NCBI GenBank assembly: GCA_023432305.1
Contig: JAEYUT010000220.1
Coordinates: 1 to 5,579 of the forward strand
DNA length: 5,579 nucleotides
DNA from: Actinomycetes bacterium
GTDB lineage: Bacteria; Actinomycetota; Actinomycetes; Actinomycetales; Microbacteriaceae
Reading direction: 5' to 3'
A program made the position numbers and the translations under genes. Positions 1-5,579 of the stretch are shown in pieces. The notes below the pieces were generated by a model. It saw nothing but the letters and a program-made list of their open reading frames with translations. It had not been told where the DNA came from and did not search any database. Numbering within the stretch: position 1 is the stretch's first letter; every line of letters starts with the position of its first letter.

Positions 1-1323
1 ACAGCCGCCGGAGCCGGCGACAAGATCACGGGCTTCACCGGCTACTCGGCGTATGACGAAGCGCAGTTCGTGGCCGACGAGATCCAGAAGCTGCACGAGC
101 AGGGCGAGTCGTACAAGGACATGGCGGTGTTCGTGCGCGTCAACTCGCAGACGCGCGCACTGGAGGACATCCTCATCCGCTCGGCGATCCCGTACCGCAT
201 CGCCGGCGGCACCAAGTTCTATGAGCGCGCCGAGATCAAGGACGTCATGGGCTACCTCATCCAGGTCGCGAACCCCGCCGACGACCTGGCGCTGCGCCGC
301 ATCATGAACACCCCCAAGCGCGGCATCGGCCCCGCCACCGAAGCCGCCCTGCAGGCGCACGCCGACCGCATCGGCACCCCCCTGCGCGAGACCCTGCGCG
401 AAGCCGACCAGCTGGGGCTCGGCCCCAAGGTCACGAAGGCGATCATGGATCTGGGGCAGATCCTCGACGACGTCGAGGCGATGGTCGCCACGAAGCCGCC
501 CGCCGATGTGCTCACCGAGCTGCTCGTGCGCACCGGCTACGTCGACGCGCTCCGCGCCACCCGCGACCCGCAGGATGAGGTGCGCGCCGAGAACGTCGAG
601 GAGCTCCTGTCGTTCACGAAGGAGTTCGCCAAGCGCAACCCGGATGGGCGCCTCATCGACTTCCTGACAGAGGTCGCGCTCGTGGCCGCCGCCGACGATA
701 TCGACGACGAATCCGGTGCCGTCACGATCATGACGCTGCACACCGCGAAGGGCCTCGAGTACGACACGGTGTTCCTCACCGGCATCGAGGAGGACCTGCT
801 GCCGCACCGCATCTCGGCGGGGGAGCCGGGAGGCATCGCCGAGGAGCGGCGCCTCTTCTACGTGGGCATCACGCGCGCCAAGAAGCGTCTGTTCCTCTCG
901 CTCGCGATGACGCGCGCCCAGTTCGGCGACACGCAGGTGGCGCTGCCGAGCAGGTTCCTGCAGGACATCCCGGGGAATCTCATCGACTGGCGTCAGTCGC
1001 CCGGCATGGCGAATTCGCGCGGCGGCACGCAGTCGCGGGCTCTCAACGGCCGCTCCTCGCGGCCGAGCTTCAGCTACCGCGACTCGCTGCCGCCCGCGCC
1101 CGCTCGCGAGAAGCGCGAATGGAAGTCTGCTGTCACCAACACGGTGCGCGACAACGGCGACCTCACCCTCGAAGCGGGCGACCGCATCCGGCACACCGAC
1201 TTCGGGGAGGGCAAGGTCGTGAACGTCACGGGCGAGGCTCCGAAGGCGATCGCCGAGGTGCAGTTCGAGACCGCCGGCCGCAAGCGCCTGCTCATCAAGA
1301 TCGCCCCGATCGAGAAGCTGTAG
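1..1323 (+). CDS. pcrA: ATP-dependent DNA helicase PcrA/UvrD1, C-terminal part (5' end outside window)
   Basis: Superfamily 1A 3'-5' DNA helicase, known to act in nucleotide excision repair, replication and removal of recombination intermediates. The frame is open from base 1 with no start, so this is the last 440 residues. Motifs Q, I, II and III must lie outside the window. Visible in order: motif IV (VFVRVNSQTRALED, bases 127-168); the GGTKFYERAEIKD segment (about 205-243) of domain 2A; the helical 2B region; motif V (TLHTAKGLE, 733-759); and motif VI (RRLFYVGITRAKKRL, about 847-891), whose TRA arginine at 874 is the expected arginine finger. A low-complexity linker at about 1006-1120 joins the core to a C-terminal Tudor-like domain (GDRIRHTDFGEGKVVNV and IKIAPIEKL, about 1174-1320). 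That domain is typical of PcrA/UvrD and contacts RNA polymerase in studied homologues. No frameshift or missing residue is seen. The GTG at base 70 is an internal codon, not the start. It could be named uvrD1 in some actinobacteria. Confidence 0.96.
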   Translation, partial: TAAGAGDKITGFTGYSAYDEAQFVADEIQKLHEQGESYKDMAVFVRVNSQTRALEDILIRSAIPYRIAGGTKFYERAEIKDVMGYLIQVANPADDLALRRIMNTPKRGIGPATEAALQAHADRIGTPLRETLREADQLGLGPKVTKAIMDLGQILDDVEAMVATKPPADVLTELLVRTGYVDALRATRDPQDEVRAENVEELLSFTKEFAKRNPDGRLIDFLTEVALVAAADDIDDESGAVTIMTLHTAKGLEYDTVFLTGIEEDLLPHRISAGEPGGIAEERRLFYVGITRAKKRLFLSLAMTRAQFGDTQVALPSRFLQDIPGNLIDWRQSPGMANSRGGTQSRALNGRSSRPSFSYRDSLPPAPAREKREWKSAVTNTVRDNGDLTLEAGDRIRHTDFGEGKVVNVTGEAPKAIAEVQFETAGRKRLLIKIAPIEKL

Positions 1324-1349
1324 TCAGCGTCGCCCGTCAGGCGTACCAT
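1321..1349 (+). promoter_or_regulatory. Candidate promoter of the squalene-cyclase-like gene, leaderless geometry
   Basis: A -10 hexamer TACCAT at 1344-1349 fits the TANNNT consensus. Seventeen bases upstream, TAGTCA at 1321-1326 matches TTGACA at four of six positions and contains the helicase stop codon. Only seven bases (1350-1356) separate the -10 box from the ATG at 1357, so transcription would begin at or next to the A of the start codon. No Shine-Dalgarno sequence is seen before that ATG, which fits leaderless translation, common in actinobacteria. The match is by eye; short hexamers can occur by chance. Confidence 0.5.
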
Positions 1350-1356
1350 CCCCGGC

Positions 1357-2322
1357 ATGACCCTCAGCGAGGAGCTCGCCGACTGGCTGCTCGACTCCGA
1401 CCCCTCCATCCGCTGGCAGGTGAAGCAGGACCTGCTCGATGCGCCGGCGGAGGAGGTTGCGGATGAGCGGGCGCGTGTCGCCCGGGAAGGCTGGGGTGGG
1501 CAGCTGCTCGCCCTGCAGGATCCGGATGGGAGATGGGACGGCGGCACCTATCGCCCCGGCTGGGTCGACGAGGCCCGGCCCGCATATGACGCGTGGACGG
1601 CGACGCACTTCTCCCTGTCGAGCCTGCGCGAGTACGGCGTCGACCCCGCCGACCCGGCGGTGGTGAGGGCTGTCGGCCTCGTGCGCGACAACGTGCACTG
1701 GGAGCACGAGGATGAGCCGTACTTCGACGGCGAGACGGAGGCGTGCATCAACGGAGCAGCGCTCGCGACCGCGGCGTACTTCGGCCGCGGCGTGCCGGAT
1801 CTCGGCGGGGAGCGGATCGTCGAGACGCTGCTCGCGGACCGCCGTGCCGATGGCGGCTGGAACTGCTGGAGCGACCCGGTGTCGTCGTTCCACCCCACGA
1901 TCTGCGTGCTCGAGGGTCTGCTTGAGTGGGAGCGCGCCGGGCACGATGACCCCGCCGTGCGCGATGCGCGGCTCGGCGCCGAGGAGTACCTGCTCGAGCG
2001 GCGCCTGCTCTGGCGGCGCAGCACGGGTGAGCTCGTCGATCCGCGTTTCGCGATGCTGTCGTGGCCGGTGCGATGGTTCTACGACGTGCTGCGTGCGCTC
2101 GAGCACTTCCGCCGCGCCCGCCCGGAAGGCGATCCGCGTCTGGCGGATGCGGTGACGCTGCTGCGCGGCAAAGCCGACGACGACGGATGCTTCACGCTCG
2201 AGAACTGGCATGAGGGGCCCATTCCCTTCAGCCTCGGGCGCGAGTACGAGGGCATGCCCTCGCGCGCCGTCACCCTGAGCGCCCAGCGCGTGCTGCGCTG
2301 GGCGGACGACATCGGTCTCTGA
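1357..2322 (+). CDS. Squalene-cyclase/prenyltransferase-like alpha-alpha-barrel protein, function unknown
   Basis: A 321-residue soluble protein with no signal peptide or membrane segment. The N-terminus (WLLDSDPSIRWQVKQDLL, residues 10-27) resembles a HEAT-like helix pair. It is followed by repeats of terpene-cyclase type: a QW-like motif QDPDGRW (residues 54-60), a second, LADRRADGGW (159-168), and a weaker third, KADDDGCF (272-279). Other segments I associate with this uncharacterised actinobacterial family are EACINGAAL (128-136), SFHPTICVLEGLLE (177-190), RWFYDVLRALEHF (239-251) and GMPSRAVTLSAQRVLRW (299-315). It is about half the length of a squalene-hopene cyclase and lacks the catalytic DxDD motif, so hopanoid synthesis should not be assumed. 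C130, C170 and H179 could form a metal site, as Asp/Cys/His does in protein prenyltransferase beta subunits, but that is inference. ATG at 1357 is the first ATG/GTG/TTG codon in frame after the helicase stop. The gene is convergent with the downstream fusion gene. Confidence 0.85.
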   Translation: MTLSEELADWLLDSDPSIRWQVKQDLLDAPAEEVADERARVAREGWGGQLLALQDPDGRWDGGTYRPGWVDEARPAYDAWTATHFSLSSLREYGVDPADPAVVRAVGLVRDNVHWEHEDEPYFDGETEACINGAALATAAYFGRGVPDLGGERIVETLLADRRADGGWNCWSDPVSSFHPTICVLEGLLEWERAGHDDPAVRDARLGAEEYLLERRLLWRRSTGELVDPRFAMLSWPVRWFYDVLRALEHFRRARPEGDPRLADAVTLLRGKADDDGCFTLENWHEGPIPFSLGREYEGMPSRAVTLSAQRVLRWADDIGL

Positions 2323-2347
2323 GCTGTCGGCTTTCTGCTGTGCTCAG
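2319..2347. terminator. Weak inverted repeat spanning both stop codons of the convergent pair
   Basis: CTGAGC at 2319-2324 and GCTCAG at 2342-2347 are perfect complements around a 17-base loop, with one further G-U pair possible outside. Each arm contains the TGA stop of one of the two converging genes. There is no T tract on either side and the stem is short, so this is at best a weak bidirectional terminator. The gap between the two genes is only 21 bp (2323-2343) and holds nothing else. Confidence 0.25.
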
Positions 2348-5247
2348 GCTCCGAGGCGCGTGAGGACCGCGCCCAGACGCTCGACGAAGTAGTCGGCGTC
2401 GGCGGTGGTGAGCGTCATCGGCGGCTTGATCTTGAGCACGTTCTTGCCGTCGCCGGTGGGCAGCACGATGACGCCCTCCGTGAGCAGCTCCTCGCACACC
2501 GCTTTCGCGAGCGCCCCGTCGGCGGTCATCGCGGCACGATCCGACACGAGCTCGAGGCCGAGGTACAGCCCCATGCCGTGCACGGCGCCGACCGACGGAT
2601 GCGTCGCGCCGAGCGCCGCGAGGCGGTCGCGCAGGTGGTCGCCCACGATACGCGCGTTGTCGATGAGACGCTCGTCGTCGAGGATGTCGAGCACCGTGTT
2701 GCCGACGACGCAGCTCACCGGGCTGCCGCCGGCTGAGGAGAAGAAGCTGCCCTCTGCGGCGAACGCCTCGGCGATCGCACGGGTTGTGATGACCGCGCCG
2801 AGCGGCTGGCCATTGCCGATCGACTTCGCGATCGTGATGACATCCGGCACCGCACCCTGCTGCTCGAAGGCCCAGAAGTGGTGGCCGAGTCGGCCGAAGC
2901 CCACCTGCACCTCGTCGGCGATGCAGAGGCCGCCGGCTGCGCGCACCGCCGCGTACACGCCCGTGAGGTAGCCATCCGGGAGCAGCACGCCGCCTCCGTT
3001 GCCGAAGACGGCCTCGCCGATGAGGCCCGCGGGCGGGGTGCTCTCGGCGACGAGCTGCTCGACGAGCTTCTCGAAGTCGGCGACGTACGCGGGGCCCGAG
3101 TCGGGCCCGCGGTGGGTGCCGCGCACCGGGTTCGGCACATCCGCGAGCCGCACCCAGTCGGGGCGGGAGGAGAGGGCGTGCGGGTTGTCGTTGAGGCTCG
3201 ACGACACCGCATCCGATGCCATCGACCAGCCGTGGTACGCCTCGCGCAGACCGATGACGGTGGCGCGTCCGGTCGCTGCGCGCACGAGGCGGATCGCGAG
3301 ATCCACCGCCTCGGTGCCGCTGTTCACGAGGAACACCGTGTCGAGGCCGTCGGGTGCGAGCGAGGCAAGGCGCTCGCTGTAGCGCACGAGCTCCCCGTAG
3401 TGGAAGCGGGAGTTGGTGTTGAGGCGGCGCCACTGGGCGGCCGCCGCCTCGGCGATCCGCGGATGCCCGTGGCCCACTGCGGTGACGTTGTTCACGATGT
3501 CGAGGTAGCTGCGGCCGTCCTCGTCGAGGAGGTAGTGGCGCCAGCCGCGCTCGATGCGCGGGGGGTTGGCGAAGTAGCGCTCGTGAACGCGCGCGAATGC
3601 GGCTTCGCGGCGCTCGAGCAGAGCGGATGCGGGCACGGCTGTCGAGCTCGGAACCCCGGGATCCGGAGCCGGTGCGTCGAGGCCGATCCAGGGGAGCGGG
3701 TCGGGGCAGACTTCAGCCCACTGTGCGCGTTCGCTCGCGCGGATGCGCGTGGGCGGGGTGAGGCCGGCGGTGCGCACGGCGGTGACGCGGAGACGTTCAC
3801 TCGAGGTCCCGAGCGGGTCGCCCGACTCGATGAAGCCCACGCCCGTGAGGGCGACGCCCTCGATCCGCATCTCCGCGCCGTCCGAGGCCAGCACCACGGC
3901 GTCGCCATCGACACTCGCCTCTCCCGAGAACGGAGCGGCGAGGGCGGTTCCGGCGTCGAGGAAGAGCTCGACGCCGATGCTCACGGTGCGCGGGGCTGCG
4001 GGGCTGAGCGCGATGCCGTGGTCGGGGCGCGCTTCGCCGTGGCGGGTGGCGACGACGGAGCCGGGCTCGCGCACGCGCATCACCTCAGCGTCGATCGCGC
4101 TGTCGCGGAGCCATGCGCCCGCATCCCACACGGGGGCGTACACGGAGAGATCGAGGTGCGTGATCGGTGTGTCGGCGGGCAGCAGCGTGGCGCTCGCAGC
4201 GGGTGCGTCGGCGAGCGGGCGCAGGGCGGCGCGCAGCACGAGCTCCGCCTCATCCCATCCGATCGCGGCGGCGGCGCGGAAGGCTGTCTCGTTGCGATCG
4301 ATCTCCTGTGCGACGTGCGGGTTCTCGCCGTCGAGCGCGAGCTGGTGATGTGCGGCGGCGACGAGCGCCGCGGCACGGAGCGTGACGAGCGGCCACAGCG
4401 CGGCGATCTCGGCGGCGTCGAGGGGTGCGACGGCGTCGAAGGCGCGCACCTGGTCGAGCACGCGCCATGGCTCCGCGGGAGAGTGGGCGATCAGGGTCGT
4501 CGTGCCCACGGCGAGTTCAGCCACGCGCCACCCCGACGAGAGGTCGCCGAAGTCGATCACGCCCACCACGCGCGCTCCCGTGGCGTCCGCGACGACGTTG
4601 TCGTCGGTGATGTCGCCGTGGATGAGCTGCACGGGCAGGAGGTCGGCGACGGTGCCGAGCATGTCTGCCGCATCGGCCGCGGTCCGCTCGATCTCGGCGC
4701 GGAGGTCGGGATCGGGGATGCTGGGGGCCAGCTCGCGCACCAGGTCGGCGGCGACCCGCAGATCCCATCCGGTGCGCGGCGCCTGCTCGTGCGGCACATC
4801 GGCGAGGGCGGTGGCGAGGCGCGCGGCCGCGTCGCCGAGGGACGCCGCGAGGGCCGCCGAGGGCGGCACGTCGGTGAGCGGGGTCCCGTCGACCCACGTG
4901 ACGCAGCGCACGGGAAGCTCCTCGCCTCCGACGCTCGCGGTGCCGAGGTCGTCGCCGGCGAGCGTCGGCCGGGCGGCGGGCACCGTGAGTTCGGGAACCG
5001 CGTCGGCCAGTCGCGCGAGCGCCTGGTTCTGCAGGCGCAGCTGCTGGATCGGCAGGCCCGGGTTGCCGAACTTCAGGACGAAGCGGCCCTCAGCGGTGTC
5101 GACGCGGAAGTTGCGGTCCTGCTGGCTGCCGAGCTCCACCGCATCATGGGCATCGAGCCCCCACAGCTCGCGCAGGATGCGCGTCGCATCCTCGATCCCC
5201 ACGGTCGGACGGGGCAGGCTGAACTCGACGGATTCGAACGTGGACAC
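2344..5247 (-). CDS. Three-module fusion: APH-like kinase, degenerate M23/LytM-like domain, class III PLP aminotransferase/phospholyase
   Basis: A 967-residue cytosolic protein. Residues about 15-330 form an APH/choline-kinase-type kinase: ATP lysine K59 in FVLKF, catalytic loop HGDITDDN (H210-N217, base D212) and metal-binding DFG (D232-G234). Residues about 365-500 resemble the M23/LytM beta domain found in this fusion family, but shortened and without its zinc ligands (S423 and E427 where H and D are expected; RLR at 485-487 where HLH is expected). A Pro/Ala-rich linker (523-540) leads to a complete class III PLP enzyme: VNNVTAVGHGHP (585-596), SGTEA (643-647), YHGW (671-674), E745, D778 in ADEVQVGFGR for the pyridine nitrogen, K808 in IAKSIGNGQP for the Schiff base, and HGMGLYLGLEL (890-900). 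The nearest characterised logic is hydroxylysine kinase plus AGXT2L1/AGXT2L2, which eliminate phosphate and ammonia from phosphoethanolamine or phosphohydroxylysine. The likely role is therefore ATP-dependent phosphorylation of an amino alcohol, then PLP elimination. True transamination cannot be excluded, since AGXT2 shares the GNG motif. The GTG start at 5247 is supported by a Shine-Dalgarno sequence. Confidence 0.93.
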   Translation of the reverse strand: MSTFESVEFSLPRPTVGIEDATRILRELWGLDAHDAVELGSQQDRNFRVDTAEGRFVLKFGNPGLPIQQLRLQNQALARLADAVPELTVPAARPTLAGDDLGTASVGGEELPVRCVTWVDGTPLTDVPPSAALAASLGDAAARLATALADVPHEQAPRTGWDLRVAADLVRELAPSIPDPDLRAEIERTAADAADMLGTVADLLPVQLIHGDITDDNVVADATGARVVGVIDFGDLSSGWRVAELAVGTTTLIAHSPAEPWRVLDQVRAFDAVAPLDAAEIAALWPLVTLRAAALVAAAHHQLALDGENPHVAQEIDRNETAFRAAAAIGWDEAELVLRAALRPLADAPAASATLLPADTPITHLDLSVYAPVWDAGAWLRDSAIDAEVMRVREPGSVVATRHGEARPDHGIALSPAAPRTVSIGVELFLDAGTALAAPFSGEASVDGDAVVLASDGAEMRIEGVALTGVGFIESGDPLGTSSERLRVTAVRTAGLTPPTRIRASERAQWAEVCPDPLPWIGLDAPAPDPGVPSSTAVPASALLERREAAFARVHERYFANPPRIERGWRHYLLDEDGRSYLDIVNNVTAVGHGHPRIAEAAAAQWRRLNTNSRFHYGELVRYSERLASLAPDGLDTVFLVNSGTEAVDLAIRLVRAATGRATVIGLREAYHGWSMASDAVSSSLNDNPHALSSRPDWVRLADVPNPVRGTHRGPDSGPAYVADFEKLVEQLVAESTPPAGLIGEAVFGNGGGVLLPDGYLTGVYAAVRAAGGLCIADEVQVGFGRLGHHFWAFEQQGAVPDVITIAKSIGNGQPLGAVITTRAIAEAFAAEGSFFSSAGGSPVSCVVGNTVLDILDDERLIDNARIVGDHLRDRLAALGATHPSVGAVHGMGLYLGLELVSDRAAMTADGALAKAVCEELLTEGVIVLPTGDGKNVLKIKPPMTLTTADADYFVERLGAVLTRLGA

Positions 5248-5254
5248 GACAACA

Positions 5255-5260
5255 CCTCTT
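5255..5260 (-). promoter_or_regulatory. Shine-Dalgarno sequence fixing the GTG start of the fusion gene
   Basis: On the minus strand AAGAGG, continuing as AAGAGGTG, is a near match to the anti-Shine-Dalgarno complement AAGGAGGTG. It ends seven bases before the GTG at 5247-5245. It favours this GTG over the nearby ATG at 5263-5261, which is in another frame. Confidence 0.75.
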
Positions 5261-5277
5261 CATGTGCGGTGTCTCGA

Positions 5278-5283
5278 ATCTTA
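5278..5283 (-). promoter_or_regulatory. Candidate -10 box upstream of the fusion gene
   Basis: On the minus strand TAAGAT (5283 down to 5278) fits TANNNT. It would place the transcript start near 5271-5270, giving a leader of about 23 bases that contains the Shine-Dalgarno sequence. No convincing -35 box lies 16-19 bases upstream; GCGACA at 5310-5305 is 21 bases away. GATTC occurs twice here, ten bases apart (5290-5286 and 5280-5276), the second copy overlapping the -10 box, so a regulator could bind. This suggests the fusion gene may be transcribed separately from the MpaB-like gene upstream. Confidence 0.4.
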
Positions 5284-5320
5284 GAGAATCGGCTGGCTGG
5301 TCGGTGTCGCCGTCGCCTCT

Positions 5321-5579
5321 CTACTGAGGGGTGGGGTCGGACGGCATGAGCAGCCGCGAGGGAAGCTGACGCAGGCGGCGCGGCGCACGGCGTGCGACGA
5401 CGCGCGCCGTCGCGAGGGCTGCGCGCTCCCGTCGCGGACGGTGGGGAAGCAGATACCCGTCGCGCACCGCATCCGGCAGCAGCGCCGCCGTCGCGAGGCG
5501 CGCAGTCGGCATCGCGAGGCGCACCCACCACCGCACCGTGCCGCGCTCCGGATGCAGCACCGCGTGCGCGAGGGAGCGC
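5321..5579 (-). CDS. Probable MpaB/DUF2236-family oxygenase, C-terminal end (5' part outside window)
   Basis: The minus-strand frame is open from the right edge to a TAG stop at 5323-5321, giving the last 85 or so residues; the start is not in the window. The sequence RWWVRLAMPTARLATAALLPDAVRDGYLLP followed by PRRERAALATARVVARRAPRRLRQLPSRLL, given here in two pieces, follows the closing pattern I know from the oxygenase MpaB family (DUF2236): a helix ending in a 'TAALLP..VR..Y.LP' block, then an 'RRE' helix and 'lPrrLR.lP'. Family members include the fungal mycophenolate oxygenase MpaB and the latex-clearing proteins, b-type haem enzymes. The haem-binding histidines would lie upstream and cannot be checked. 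GTG at 5560 is probably internal, since the frame continues upstream with ordinary residues. It shares a strand with the fusion gene, 73 bp away, with no clear terminator between them. Being arginine-rich and short, it could be something else. Confidence 0.6.
   Translation of the reverse strand, partial: RSLAHAVLHPERGTVRWWVRLAMPTARLATAALLPDAVRDGYLLPHRPRRERAALATARVVARRAPRRLRQLPSRLLMPSDPTPQ

Noticed and set aside
70..1323. GTG at base 70 as the start of a separate helicase-tail gene
   Set aside because: The frame is open and helicase-like upstream of base 70 to the window edge, so the codon is internal to a longer gene.
1324..2211. A 295-codon minus-strand open frame opposite the squalene-cyclase-like gene
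   Set aside because: Its composition is that of a shadow frame and no family motif is seen. The opposite strand encodes a protein with QW-like repeats and a plausible promoter and start.
1357..2322. Calling the repeat protein a squalene-hopene cyclase
   Set aside because: It is about half the expected length and has no DxDD motif; only the fold-type repeats are shared.
2270..3433. A 387-codon minus-strand open frame overlapping the aminotransferase part in another frame
   Set aside because: It is extremely Arg/Ala/Pro-rich with no motif, and is the out-of-frame reading of the PLP domain.
5261..5263. Upstream ATG on the minus strand as start of the fusion gene
   Set aside because: It is out of frame with the kinase domain, and the Shine-Dalgarno sequence lies downstream of it, placed correctly for the GTG at 5247.
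2878..5349. An 823-codon open frame on the plus strand, antisense to the fusion gene
   Set aside because: It lies opposite a gene with complete, recognisable catalytic motifs. Its translation is rich in Arg, Gly, Glu, Ala and His with no domain I recognise, and it has the look of an antisense shadow of high-GC codons.
5281..5472. Short minus-strand open frames overlapping the MpaB-like tail
   Set aside because: They overlap the frame that matches the MpaB/DUF2236 C-terminal pattern and show only arginine- and serine-rich shadow composition.

Overview
The window is very GC-rich, with a strong preference for G or C at third codon positions, GTG as well as ATG starts, and almost no spacer DNA. 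The proteins (an actinobacterial-type PcrA/UvrD1 tail, a squalene-cyclase-like repeat protein, a kinase-aminotransferase fusion and an MpaB-like tail) suggest a high-GC actinobacterium, plausibly Microbacteriaceae. That placement is inferred from overall character, not from a marker gene.

Layout. (1) Bases 1-1323, plus strand: the C-terminal 440 residues of a PcrA/UvrD1 DNA helicase, cut by the left edge. (2) Bases 1357-2322, plus strand: a 321-residue protein of the squalene-cyclase/prenyltransferase alpha-alpha-barrel type, function unknown. It appears to have its own promoter, overlapping the helicase stop codon, in a geometry that would give a leaderless mRNA. (3) Bases 2344-5247, minus strand, converging on gene 2 with a 21-bp gap: a 967-residue three-module protein. 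It joins an APH/hydroxylysine-kinase-like kinase, a reduced M23/LytM-like beta domain and a class III PLP enzyme of the AGXT2/phospholyase group. It starts at GTG behind a good Shine-Dalgarno sequence and has a candidate -10 box. (4) Bases 5321-5579, minus strand: the C-terminal end of a probable MpaB/DUF2236-family oxygenase, cut by the right edge and lying upstream of gene 3 on the same strand.

How the genes relate. The helicase is a housekeeping DNA repair enzyme and has no evident link to the others. Gene 3 can be read as a self-contained two-step catalyst: phosphorylate an amino alcohol, then eliminate phosphate and ammonia with PLP. Human hydroxylysine kinase and the AGXT2L phospholyases are known to do this as separate proteins. 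The most interesting features are this fusion, the apparent loss of all metal ligands from its middle domain, and the leaderless promoter of gene 2. I saw no tRNA or rRNA gene, mobile element, CRISPR array or strong intrinsic terminator.
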